From Bosea sp. AS-1 (lineage in GTDB: Bacteria > Pseudomonadota > Alphaproteobacteria > Rhizobiales > Beijerinckiaceae): a stretch of DNA of 64,000 nucleotides. Of this stretch, positions 1-7,775 are shown piece by piece (position 1 is the stretch's first letter; every line of letters starts with the position of its first letter). The position numbers and the translations under genes are program-made. Below the pieces are notes generated by a model. The model worked only from the letters and a program-made list of their open reading frames with translations, was not told where the DNA came from and made no database searches. The stretch lies in assembly GCF_002220095.1 (NCBI RefSeq), contig NZ_CP022372.1, positions 4,684,501-4,748,500 on the forward strand, read 5' to 3'.

Positions 1-997
1 TCAGCCCTTCGGGAACGAGCTGCTTGGCGACATAGCCGCAATTGGCGACGGTAGCCGCGCCGCCATAGAGGCTGTCGATAATGGTCTGCCGGTCGATGGC
101 GTGCATCACCGCCTGGCGCACGCGGACGTCCTTCCAGAGCGGAACCTGCTGGTTGAAGCCGAGGTAGTTGGCAACGAAGGACTGCCCCTCGATGACCTTG
201 AAACCCTTGTTGTCCTTGAACGCCGCAACGTCGTCGGGCTCGACATAGGTGAACTGGATTTCTCCCGCTCGCAGGGCGGCGACGGCCGCGGCCGCGTTCT
301 TGAAATAGCGGTTGATCACCCGATCGACCTTCGGACGGCCGAGACGATAGTCGTCATCAGCGACCAGCTCGACGTATTGGTCGGTCACGTATTGCTTGAA
401 CTTGAACGGCCCGGTCCCGATCGGCTTGGTCGCCCACCATGTGCTGGTCGCCAGTTCCTTTGGCGTCATGCCCGCGAGCGCGTGCTCGGGCAGGATCATC
501 AGCTTCGTCAGGGTCGCGAGGAAACCGGCATCCGGACGCGAGAGCTTGATGACCACTGTCCGCTCATCGGGCGTCTCCACGGATGAGACTGCGTTCAGGC
601 GCGCGGCGAAGACCGTTCCCGTCTCGCCGTTCTTGGCGAGATCGACCGTGAACTTCACATCCTTGGAGGTGAAGGGCTTGCCATCGTGCCAGGTCTCTTT
701 GGCGAGCTTGAAGGTGTATTCGGTCTTGCCGGCATTGAGGGAATACTCGCTGGCGAGCGCACCCTCGATCGCCGACAGATCGGCATTGTAGTTGATCAGG
801 GGCTCGAAATAGACATTGAGCCAAGTGAATCCACCCGTCGCCGCCAGTGGGTTGAAATTACCCTGGAAACCACCGGGGCCCACATCGAAGCCGCCGCTGA
901 TGGTCTTCGGTTCCTGAGCGGCAACCGAGGTGGCCAGCGCCGTCGCCCCAAGCATCGCGGCGGTGGAGACGGCTCGAATAAAAGTTTTCAGCTGCAT
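1..997 (-). CDS. ABC transporter substrate-binding protein, peptide type (SBP_bac_5), C-terminus cut by window edge
   Basis: Periplasmic binding protein of the DppA/OppA family, which captures peptides or other oligomeric solutes for an ABC importer. The reading frame is open from the ATG at 997 to base 1, so about 332 residues are visible and the C-terminus lies outside the window. An N-terminal Sec signal (LGATALATSVAAQ) precedes the mature protein, and the family hallmarks YTFKLAKETWHDGKPFTSKDVKF and IGTGPFKF are present. A strong AGGAGGG ribosome site precedes the start. It lies 12 bp downstream of the GntR gene, so the two are probably co-transcribed, and the adjacent divergent amino-sugar operon suggests an amino-sugar-containing ligand (inference). 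Permease genes may lie beyond base 1. Confidence 0.9.
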   Translation of the reverse strand, partial: MQLKTFIRAVSTAAMLGATALATSVAAQEPKTISGGFDVGPGGFQGNFNPLAATGGFTWLNVYFEPLINYNADLSAIEGALASEYSLNAGKTEYTFKLAKETWHDGKPFTSKDVKFTVDLAKNGETGTVFAARLNAVSSVETPDERTVVIKLSRPDAGFLATLTKLMILPEHALAGMTPKELATSTWWATKPIGTGPFKFKQYVTDQYVELVADDDYRLGRPKVDRVINRYFKNAAAAVAALRAGEIQFTYVEPDDVAAFKDNKGFKVIEGQSFVANYLGFNQQVPLWKDVRVRQAVMHAIDRQTIIDSLYGGAATVANCGYVAKQLVPEGL

Positions 998-1009
998 CGT
1001 TCCCTCCTG

Positions 1010-1732
1010 TCAATTTTTGGCGGATTTCCTGTTGCTCGCGATGACCGCGAGGATCCCTTCATAGTGTTTGTCGAGCCTCTCCCGGGCTCGTTCGACATCG
1101 CGTGCCGCAATCGCCTCGACGATCTCATGATGGTCGCGCCAAGTGGAAAGCGGATCGGAATTGGCGAGATTGGCGAAGTCCGAAGCCTTGTAGAAGGCGC
1201 GCCAGAAAACCGCGATCAGACCGGTGAGCATCCGGTTGTTCTGGCAGCGGAACAGCAGCTGGTGAAACTGCTCGTCCTCTTCGGCGAAGCTCTCGTTGCG
1301 CTCGGCCCGCTCGCGCATCCGCTCCGTGATCTGACGCAACGCGGCGAGATCCTCCTCGTCGATCATGTCGATCGTCTTGTGAATGAGGCCGACCTCGAGA
1401 ACGCTGCGCAGTTCGCGCAACTCCTCGATATCGCGCAGCCCGCCGGCCAGGCCGTAGGCGAGATTGTCGAGGAGCGGCTGGAACGAGAACTCCTTCACGA
1501 AGACGCCGATGCCGCGGCGGGTCTCCAGGATCCCCAGGGACTCCAGCGCCTTGATCGCCTCGCGCACGGAGTTGCGGCTGACGCCGAGCTGCTGGCCAAG
1601 AAAAGACTCGGGCGGCAGCGCGTCGCCGGCCTTGAGCTGATTGTCCTCGACATAGCTGCGCAGGCTCTCCTGCACGCTCACATGCAGTGATGGAGGCCGC
1701 CTCAACGGCTTGAGCCGCTTCTCACCTGGCAT
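1010..1732 (-). CDS. GntR family transcriptional regulator (FadR subfamily)
   Basis: A 240-residue DNA-binding regulator. The N-terminal winged helix (about residues 15-80) contains the GntR pattern LPPESFLGQQLGVSRNSVRE followed by ALESLGILETRRGIGVFV. The C-terminal all-helical FCD domain (about 95-230) carries the usual acidic and histidine ligand or metal pocket residues (for example HQLLFRC and WRDHHEIVEAI). It is divergent from the amino-sugar catabolic genes starting at 1864 and immediately upstream of the binding protein at 1-997, so it most likely represses both. A GATATC-centred imperfect palindrome at 1805-1826 in the shared promoter region fits a FadR-type operator. The effector is probably an amino-sugar phosphate, but nothing in the sequence proves this. 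Confidence 0.9.
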   Translation of the reverse strand: MPGEKRLKPLRRPPSLHVSVQESLRSYVEDNQLKAGDALPPESFLGQQLGVSRNSVREAIKALESLGILETRRGIGVFVKEFSFQPLLDNLAYGLAGGLRDIEELRELRSVLEVGLIHKTIDMIDEEDLAALRQITERMRERAERNESFAEEDEQFHQLLFRCQNNRMLTGLIAVFWRAFYKASDFANLANSDPLSTWRDHHEIVEAIAARDVERARERLDKHYEGILAVIASNRKSAKN

Positions 1733-1804
1733 GCCCGGACCGCCTCCCCTCTCACGAGATCCACGAATGAAGCCGGGATCCTTGATGACACTTGTCCAAT
1801 ATCA

Positions 1805-1826
1805 GCTTGTAGGATATCCATCAAGC
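1805..1826. promoter_or_regulatory. Candidate GntR operator between divergent transcription units
   Basis: An imperfect 22-bp palindrome with arms GCTTG and CAAGC around a central GGATATCC; only the two bases between each arm and the core mismatch. A related half, CTTGTCCAATAT at 1791-1802, repeats CTTGTAGGATAT at 1806-1817 in direct orientation 15 bp apart. The site lies between the GntR start (1732) and the oxidoreductase start (1864). FadR-type GntR regulators commonly bind TTGTA..TACAA-like palindromes, so the location and shape support an operator. Binding itself is inferred. Confidence 0.55.
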
Positions 1827-1863
1827 TAGTTTGCAGGCGGACCGAACATCGGACTTGAGCCCC

Positions 1864-2835
1864 ATGAAAGTTGCCTTGCTAGGCGTGGGCCACTGGCACG
1901 CGCGGATGCATCTGGACGCCGTCACTTCGTCGGGCGGCGAGGTCACCACGGTCTGGGACCCCGATACGACGACGGCAAAGCGGTTTGCCGCCGACCATGG
2001 GCTGGCAACCGCACAGAGCCTGGAGCAGGCGATCAACGACCGCCCCAACCTCATCGTGCTCATGGGACATCCGCTGATCGTGCCTGACCTTGCCGTTCAG
2101 ATCATCGCGACGGGTGTTCCGCTGGTTCTCGAAAAGCCGGCAGCCAACACCACGGACGGATTGATGCGCGTCGTCGAGGCCAGCCGGCAGCGCGGCGCCT
2201 TTGTCGGCGTCCCGCTTCCCAACCGCTTCGGGCCGATCTTCCGGGCGATGACGGAGCTCGAGACGGAAGGCCGTCTCGGCGCGCTCGCCCACGGCCATTT
2301 CCGGATCGTCAATGGACCGCCTCAACGCTACCGGGACGACGGTGTCGACTGGATGCTCGATCCCGCGATCGGCGGTGGCGGGGCCCTGCGGAACCTTGGC
2401 ATCCACGGCATCGACGCCGCGCTCTCCCTCGCGCAGGGAACCTTGCGCGTCGTCTCGGCCTCGATCAGCCATCGCATCCATGACGAGCCGGTCGAGGACC
2501 ATGCTCATGTCACCTTGTGCGACGAGGGCGGGAAGCTGTTCACGGTCGAGGCCGGGTACACCTATGCGTCGATGGCACCGGGCGGGGATTTCGAGTGGCG
2601 GGTCGCCACCGGCAACGCCTACCTGATCGATCGCGGCGAGACGTCCCACTGCACGACGCTGGACGATGGCCGCAACCGGGCACTCCCGCCCGAGCATCCA
2701 AGCACGCGCTATCGGCTGTTCATGGCCGACACGTTCGACAAGCTCCGCTCGGGCAAGCCCCCAGCAGTGGGCATCGAGGATTATCTGGCGGCGATGCAGG
2801 TCATCGACGCGGCATACGAGAAGGCAAACGCATGA
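1864..2835 (+). CDS. Gfo/Idh/MocA family oxidoreductase (first of two)
   Basis: An NAD(P)-dependent sugar or sugar-derivative dehydrogenase of 323 residues. The N-terminal Rossmann fold opens with MKVALLGVGHWHARMHLDAV, and the conserved VLEKPAANT motif supplies the lysine typical of the family. The C-terminal alpha/beta domain holds GGGGALRNLGIHGIDAA, containing the catalytic-region GxxxxxGxHxxD pattern. I use the ATG at 1864; a TTG at 1831 in the same frame would add 11 residues that do not look like family sequence. The gene opens a rightward operon and its stop overlaps the next start (ATGA). Its substrate is unknown; the context suggests an amino sugar or anhydro-sugar acid. Confidence 0.87.
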   Translation: MKVALLGVGHWHARMHLDAVTSSGGEVTTVWDPDTTTAKRFAADHGLATAQSLEQAINDRPNLIVLMGHPLIVPDLAVQIIATGVPLVLEKPAANTTDGLMRVVEASRQRGAFVGVPLPNRFGPIFRAMTELETEGRLGALAHGHFRIVNGPPQRYRDDGVDWMLDPAIGGGGALRNLGIHGIDAALSLAQGTLRVVSASISHRIHDEPVEDHAHVTLCDEGGKLFTVEAGYTYASMAPGGDFEWRVATGNAYLIDRGETSHCTTLDDGRNRALPPEHPSTRYRLFMADTFDKLRSGKPPAVGIEDYLAAMQVIDAAYEKANA

Positions 2836-3833
2836 TCGGGGTCGGGATCATCGGAGCGGGACATTTCGGAGCGGTTCACGCTGGCGCGATGGCCGAGGTC
2901 GACGAGGTGAGGCTCGTCGCATCCTGCCGGGACAATGCCGATGCCGCAGCCGCTTTCGCGGCCGAGCACGGCGGCAGGAGTTACGGCGACTGGCGGGCCC
3001 TGCTCGACGATCCGGCCGTCGATGCCGTGCTGATCGCCACGCCGCACCATCTGCATGAAGAGATCGCCATTGGAGCCGCGCAAGCGGGCAAGCACATCCT
3101 GCTCGAAAAGCCGATGGCGCCCAGCATCGCCGCCTGCAACGCCATCCTCTCGGCGGCCAATGCCCATGACGTCAAGCTCATGATCGGGCACGTGATGCAC
3201 TTCGCTCTGCCCTGCCTCCGAGCCAAGGAAATCATCGATGCAGGCGCGTTCGGCGCCCCTGTCCTCGGCTCGAGCTGGATGATCAAGCTTTGGATGGAGG
3301 CCAACCGGCGCTCCTGGCACCTCGATACACACACCGGCGGTGGCATGCTGATGACGGCCGGCATTCACGCGCTCGATCGCTTGATCTGGCTCATGGGCCA
3401 GCCGGTGGATGGCGTGACGGCCATGGCCGGCACGTTCTTTCACGGCCAACGGGCCGATGATGCCGCGCTGATCGGCTTGCGCTTCGCGAATGGCCGGATC
3501 GGGCAGGTCGCCAGCGTCGGCTACCGCAATGGGGCGGTGACCTTCGCCATGGACCTGGTCTGCGAGGACGGCACGGTCCGCATCGATTTCGACCAGGGTG
3601 TCTTCACCGGCCGGGGTGGGGTCTGGACACCGGTTCCGGACTCCATCGAGCCGAACTGGATGAGCGCGGCCGTCGCACGCGAGTGGCGGGCCTTCGCCGA
3701 CAGCATCGTGAACGACACGGCTTCCCCGGTCAGCGGGGCGTATGGGCGCCATATCATCGCCTGCATCGAAGCCGCCCACCAGGCGAGCGCCGCCCGACGC
3801 GAAATCCCCGTCATCGGCATGACCCAGATCTAG
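2832..3833 (+). CDS. Gfo/Idh/MocA family oxidoreductase (second of two)
   Basis: A 333-residue dehydrogenase with Rossmann motif GVGIIGAGHFGAVHAGAM, family motif LLEKPMAP and C-terminal HTGGGMLMTAGIHALDRL, which contains the GxHxxD pattern. It overlaps the preceding gene by ATGA, implying translational coupling, and is followed after 38 bp by the NanE-NanK fusion. The two oxidoreductases share fold and motifs but are clearly divergent, so they probably act as distinct steps or as a heteromer rather than as a recent duplication. Members of this superfamily oxidise sugars, inositols and 2,7-anhydro-sialic acid. Which applies here cannot be read from sequence. Confidence 0.88.
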   Translation: MIGVGIIGAGHFGAVHAGAMAEVDEVRLVASCRDNADAAAAFAAEHGGRSYGDWRALLDDPAVDAVLIATPHHLHEEIAIGAAQAGKHILLEKPMAPSIAACNAILSAANAHDVKLMIGHVMHFALPCLRAKEIIDAGAFGAPVLGSSWMIKLWMEANRRSWHLDTHTGGGMLMTAGIHALDRLIWLMGQPVDGVTAMAGTFFHGQRADDAALIGLRFANGRIGQVASVGYRNGAVTFAMDLVCEDGTVRIDFDQGVFTGRGGVWTPVPDSIEPNWMSAAVAREWRAFADSIVNDTASPVSGAYGRHIIACIEAAHQASAARREIPVIGMTQI

Positions 3834-3871
3834 CCCACCATCCGACAACACCGCGCAAGTCCGGACTCGCC

Positions 3872-5485
3872 ATGACCTCGCAGCCAGCGGTTACAACGCT
3901 CATCGATCGCCTGAAGGGTGGCCTGGTCGTGTCGTGCCAGCCCGTCCCCGGAGGACCCTTCGACGATCCCGACTCGGTCGTGCGCTTCGCTCTCGCCGCC
4001 CAGAACGCCGGGGCCCGCGCTCTCAGGATCGAGGGCACCGCCAATGTCGCCGCGGTCGCGGCCGCCTGTTCGCTACCGATCATCGGCCTCGTGAAACGAG
4101 ACCTGCAGGACACGCCCGTCCGGATCACGCCCTGGATCGAGGATGTCACGGGGATTGCCGAGGCCGGAGCGACGGTCATCGCCTTCGACGCCACGGATCG
4201 ACCGAGGCCCGTGCCGGTGAAGACCCTCATTGAGGCGGTGCATGCCCAGGGCCGGATCGCCATGGCGGACATTGCGACGCTGGCCGAGGCGAAGACCGCC
4301 AGCGCGCTGGGCGTGGACATTATCGGCACCACCATGTCGGGCTACACCGGGGAAGGACCGACGCCGCGGATGCCGGATCTCGGGCTGGTCTCGGACGCCT
4401 GCGCGCTTGGGAAGCCGGTATTCGCCGAAGGTCGCTACAACGAGCCAGGCCTCGCCGCGGCGGCCATCCGCGCGGGAGCCGTTGCGGTTGTCGTCGGCTC
4501 CGCGATCACGCGCCCGGAGCATATCACGCAGTGGTTCGCGGAAGCTGTCGCCGCCGAAGCAGCGCCGGTGATGCCGGTTCTCGCCATCGACATCGGCGGC
4601 AGCAAGACGGCGGTCGCGCTGATCCTGGAGAACCGTATCGTCGAGCGGCGGCAGGTCCCGACGAAGCCCGCCGACGGAGCGGAGATGTGGCTGCAAGCAG
4701 CCGCCGACAGCGCACGGGACTGGCGTGGACGCTACCGCGGTGTCGCAGCCGCCGTGACCGGGCTCATCCACGATGGGCGCTGGACAGCCGTTAATCCGGC
4801 AACCCTGCCCGTTCCTGCCGACTTCCCGCTCGCCTCGCGCCTGGCTGATCGCTTCGACAGCCCTGCCCTGGCGCTGAACGATGCTCAGGCGGCGGCCTGG
4901 GGTGAATACCGCTTTGGGGCCGGCCGGAGCCGCGACCTCCTCTTTCTGACCATATCGAGCGGAATCGGCGGCGGCGCCGTCATCGGGGGGCAGCTCCTGC
5001 GCGGATCGGGCGGCCTGGCCGGGCATGTCGGCCAAATCCCCGTGCCAGCTCCGGAAGGGCAATACCGACGGCTGGAAGACCTGGCGTCCGGCTTCGCCAT
5101 CGCAACCGCAGCTCGGTCAGCCGGACATGATGTGGATGCCAAAGCGGTTTTTGCTGCGGCGGAGGCCGGCGAGAGCTGGGCCGAAGGCATCGTTGCCGCC
5201 GCGGTAAACCATCTCGCCCTGGCCCTTCCGGGATTGCAGGCTGTTCTCGACCCACAGGTCATGGTGATCGGCGGTGGCGTAGGGCTCGCGACAGGCTTCC
5301 TGCCTCGTCTCGAGGCCGCTCTATCCCGCTTCCCCTCTGCTCTCAGGCCGACTTTGGCGCCTGCCCTCCTCGGGGCCGATGCCGGCCTTCTGGGTGCCGC
5401 CGACTTGTTGCGCCGGCAGTTGCCCCTCGAAAACCCGGAAGCGAACGTGAGTGTGGCTCGCGATGCCGTCTTGCCCACGGCGTAA
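3872..5485 (+). CDS. Bifunctional N-acetylmannosamine-6-phosphate 2-epimerase / ROK-family kinase (NanE-NanK fusion)
   Basis: A 537-residue two-domain protein. Residues about 1-235 form a TIM-barrel NanE domain that converts ManNAc-6-P to GlcNAc-6-P; visible are GGLVVSCQPVPGGPFDD, the lysine motif GLVKRDL, GTTMSGYT and VVGSAITRPEHIT. Residues about 239-530 form a ROK sugar-kinase domain with phosphate-binding DIGGSKTAVAL, catalytic ALNDAQAAAWGE and SSGIGGGAV. Order and content match the NanEK fusions that phosphorylate and epimerise ManNAc. The ROK zinc motif (normally GHxxx...CxCGxxGCxE) is absent: the stretch after GGLAGHVGQ, near residue 384, has no cysteines and is shortened. GlcNAc-6-P then goes to NagA, encoded two genes downstream. 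Confidence 0.85.
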   Translation: MTSQPAVTTLIDRLKGGLVVSCQPVPGGPFDDPDSVVRFALAAQNAGARALRIEGTANVAAVAAACSLPIIGLVKRDLQDTPVRITPWIEDVTGIAEAGATVIAFDATDRPRPVPVKTLIEAVHAQGRIAMADIATLAEAKTASALGVDIIGTTMSGYTGEGPTPRMPDLGLVSDACALGKPVFAEGRYNEPGLAAAAIRAGAVAVVVGSAITRPEHITQWFAEAVAAEAAPVMPVLAIDIGGSKTAVALILENRIVERRQVPTKPADGAEMWLQAAADSARDWRGRYRGVAAAVTGLIHDGRWTAVNPATLPVPADFPLASRLADRFDSPALALNDAQAAAWGEYRFGAGRSRDLLFLTISSGIGGGAVIGGQLLRGSGGLAGHVGQIPVPAPEGQYRRLEDLASGFAIATAARSAGHDVDAKAVFAAAEAGESWAEGIVAAAVNHLALALPGLQAVLDPQVMVIGGGVGLATGFLPRLEAALSRFPSALRPTLAPALLGADAGLLGAADLLRRQLPLENPEANVSVARDAVLPTA

Positions 5486-5520
5486 CCGCTGTCCGTGACG
5501 CACAGATGCGGAAGAACGAT

Positions 5521-6564
5521 ATGCCAGAACGATCGACCATCCAGACGAACATGCTGCGCGAGGCACAGGAAGCGCCAGAGGTCGTCGCGCGCCTCATCGC
5601 CAGCAACGCGCCCTTGTGCCGTGAGCTCGGACAGCGCCTGCGCGCGTCTCCCCCATCATTTGCCGTCACCTGTGCGAGGGGCAGCTCGGACAATGCAGCG
5701 ACCTTCGTCAAATACCTGCTCGAGATTCACTCCGGCCTCGTCACAGCGTCCGTGGGACCGTCCGTAACCTCCGTCTACGAAGCGCGGCCGCGCATGCGCG
5801 ATGCGCTTTTCCTCGCTGTCTCGCAATCGGGACGCAGCCCGGACATCCTCAACCTCGCCCAGGCCGGACGCGATGACGGCGCACTCACCGTCGCGCTCGT
5901 GAACGACACCTGCTCGCCGCTCGCATCCATCTGCGAGTTCGTGCTGCCGCTGCATGCGGCACACGAGAAGAGCGTCGCCGCCACGAAATCCTTCATCGCG
6001 GCGCTCGCCTCCGGCTTCCAGCTCGTTGCCCATTGGTCGCAGGATCAGGGCCTCCTCAATGCGCTCGACGCCTTGCCCGAGGTGCTGGCACGCGCTTCCG
6101 CGACCGACTGGTCGGCGGCCCTTCCCGTCCTGGCGCAAGCCGACAGCCTCTTCGTCGTCGGCCGCGGCGTCGGCTTCGCCGTCGCGCAGGAAGCGGCGCT
6201 CAAGCTGAAAGAGACGTGCGGCATCCATGCGGAGGCAATGAGCGCCGCCGAACTCATGCACGGTCCATGGACATTGGCCGGCGATCGTTTCCCGATCCTG
6301 GTGCTCAGTCAGCGAGACGAGACATTGAGCGGGGTCGCAGATCTCGTAACGAAGCTGCGGGAACAGGGCGTTCCCGTCATCGTCGCCGGCGCCGCGGCGG
6401 ACGAGGCAAGCCTGGCGCTGCCGTCGGTCGAGGATGTCCACCCCTATCTCGCGCCGATCGCTCTCATTCAAAGCTTCTACCCTCTCGTGAACGCCATCGC
6501 CCTGGCGCGCGGACGCAATCCGGACAACCCGCCGCGCCTGCGCAAGGTGACGGAGACCCTGTGA
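5521..6564 (+). CDS. SIS-domain protein, probable glucosamine-6-phosphate deaminase (NagB-II/AgaS-like)
   Basis: A 347-residue protein with two tandem sugar-isomerase (SIS) domains and no glutamine amidotransferase domain, the architecture of NagB-II-type deaminases that turn GlcN-6-P into fructose-6-P and ammonia. Visible are CARGSSDNAATFVKYLLE (SIS phosphosugar loop), AVSQSGRSPD, the second-domain VVGRGVGFAVAQEAALKLKE and AEAMSAAELMHGPWTL, and a C-terminal RGRNPDNPPRLRKVTET resembling the GlmS isomerase tail. The ATG at 5521 is preceded by GGAAG; an in-frame ATG at 5506 adds five residues. It overlaps nagA by one base (TGATG), so the two products are probably made together. Confidence 0.82.
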   Translation: MPERSTIQTNMLREAQEAPEVVARLIASNAPLCRELGQRLRASPPSFAVTCARGSSDNAATFVKYLLEIHSGLVTASVGPSVTSVYEARPRMRDALFLAVSQSGRSPDILNLAQAGRDDGALTVALVNDTCSPLASICEFVLPLHAAHEKSVAATKSFIAALASGFQLVAHWSQDQGLLNALDALPEVLARASATDWSAALPVLAQADSLFVVGRGVGFAVAQEAALKLKETCGIHAEAMSAAELMHGPWTLAGDRFPILVLSQRDETLSGVADLVTKLREQGVPVIVAGAAADEASLALPSVEDVHPYLAPIALIQSFYPLVNAIALARGRNPDNPPRLRKVTETL

Positions 6565-7697
6565 TGAAAACGGCCCTGACAGGCGCCCGGATCTTCGACG
6601 GATCGCACATGCTCGACGGCTACGCCGTCGTCATCGAAGATGGTCGGATTCGCGGGCTGCCGCTGGAAAGAGATCTCGGTCCGGGCGTCGAGCGCCGGAG
6701 CGTGCGAGGTCTCCTCGCCCCCGGCTTCATCGACGTTCAGGTCAATGGCGGCGGCGGCGTGCTCTACAACGACATGCGTTCCGTCGAGGGCATCAGGACC
6801 ATCGCCGCAGCGCACCGCGCCTTTGGCACCACCGGCCTGCTGCCCACCTTCATCACCGACACACGCGAAGCGATGGCGGAGGCCGTCGCGGCCATGCGCG
6901 CGGCGCTCGATGCCGAGGTTCCCGGCGTGCTCGGCATCCATCTCGAGGGCCCCTTCATCAGCCCGGAGCGCAAGGGCGTGCACGATCCCGCCTTCATGCG
7001 TCCCATGGAGGAGGAGGACATCGCCATCATGACCGCCCTTCAGAAGGGGCGGACCCTGGTGACCCTGGCGCCGGAGCGCAACCCGATGGAGGCCATCGCG
7101 CGGCTGACGGCGGCCGGCGTCCTGGTCTGCGCTGGCCATACCGCGGCCGACTACGAGACGGTGATGGAGGCCACGCGCCACGGCCTGCGCGGCTTCACGC
7201 ATCTCTTCAACGCGATGCCGCCCATGGCCGGGCGCAATCCTGGGCCCGTGGGCGCCGCGCTCGACAGCCGAGACACCTGGTGCGGCCTCATCGTCGACGG
7301 GCATCACGTGAGCGATGCGGCACTGCGGATCGCCATTACGGCGAAGGGCCCCGATCGCATGATGCTGGTGACCGATGCGATGTCGGTAACGGGCACGGAT
7401 TTGACCCGCATCGAGCTGCACGGCCGCACGATCAGCCGCCGGGGCGGCAAGCTCTCGACCGCAGACGGCACGCTCGCCGGCTCGGATCTCGACATGGCGA
7501 GCGCCGTGCGCAACAGCGTCGAGCGTCTGGACCTTGCCCTACCCGATGTACTGCGAATGGCCTCGCTGGTCCCAGCACAATTCCTGCGGCTTGATCATGA
7601 TTTGGGTCGCATCGCGCCCGGCTACCGCGCCGACCTCGTCCTGCTCGACGACGGCCTGCAGGTGCAGGACACCTGGATTGCCGGAGCCGCAGGGTAG
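6564..7697 (+). CDS. nagA: N-acetylglucosamine-6-phosphate deacetylase
   Basis: A 377-residue amidohydrolase that removes acetate from GlcNAc-6-P, giving GlcN-6-P for the SIS-domain deaminase encoded upstream. Metal and catalytic motifs are all present: the HLEGPF glutamate, AGHTAA histidine, THLFNAMP histidine and catalytic aspartate in VTDAMS. GFIDVQVNGGGGV and APGYRADLVLLDD are the usual N- and C-terminal amidohydrolase signatures. Length is normal for NagA. It is the last gene of the rightward amino-sugar operon and ends 78 bp from a convergent gene, with a strong hairpin between them. Confidence 0.95.
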   Translation: MKTALTGARIFDGSHMLDGYAVVIEDGRIRGLPLERDLGPGVERRSVRGLLAPGFIDVQVNGGGGVLYNDMRSVEGIRTIAAAHRAFGTTGLLPTFITDTREAMAEAVAAMRAALDAEVPGVLGIHLEGPFISPERKGVHDPAFMRPMEEEDIAIMTALQKGRTLVTLAPERNPMEAIARLTAAGVLVCAGHTAADYETVMEATRHGLRGFTHLFNAMPPMAGRNPGPVGAALDSRDTWCGLIVDGHHVSDAALRIAITAKGPDRMMLVTDAMSVTGTDLTRIELHGRTISRRGGKLSTADGTLAGSDLDMASAVRNSVERLDLALPDVLRMASLVPAQFLRLDHDLGRIAPGYRADLVLLDDGLQVQDTWIAGAAG

Positions 7698-7744
7698 CCG
7701 AAGGCCGCCAGCTCGGCTGAGCCACATCTTTCGACCATGCTCGA

Positions 7745-7771
7745 CGGAGCGGCTGATGGGCAGCCGCTCCG
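7745..7771. terminator. Hairpin between convergent nagA and binding-protein genes
   Basis: A perfect 10-bp stem (CGGAGCGGCT and its complement) with a 7-nt loop in the 78-bp gap between nagA (+) and the binding-protein gene (-). There is no clear T-tract on either side, so it is either an imperfect bidirectional terminator or a processing structure. Position between convergent genes supports a termination role. Confidence 0.5.
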
Positions 7772-7775
7772 ATCG

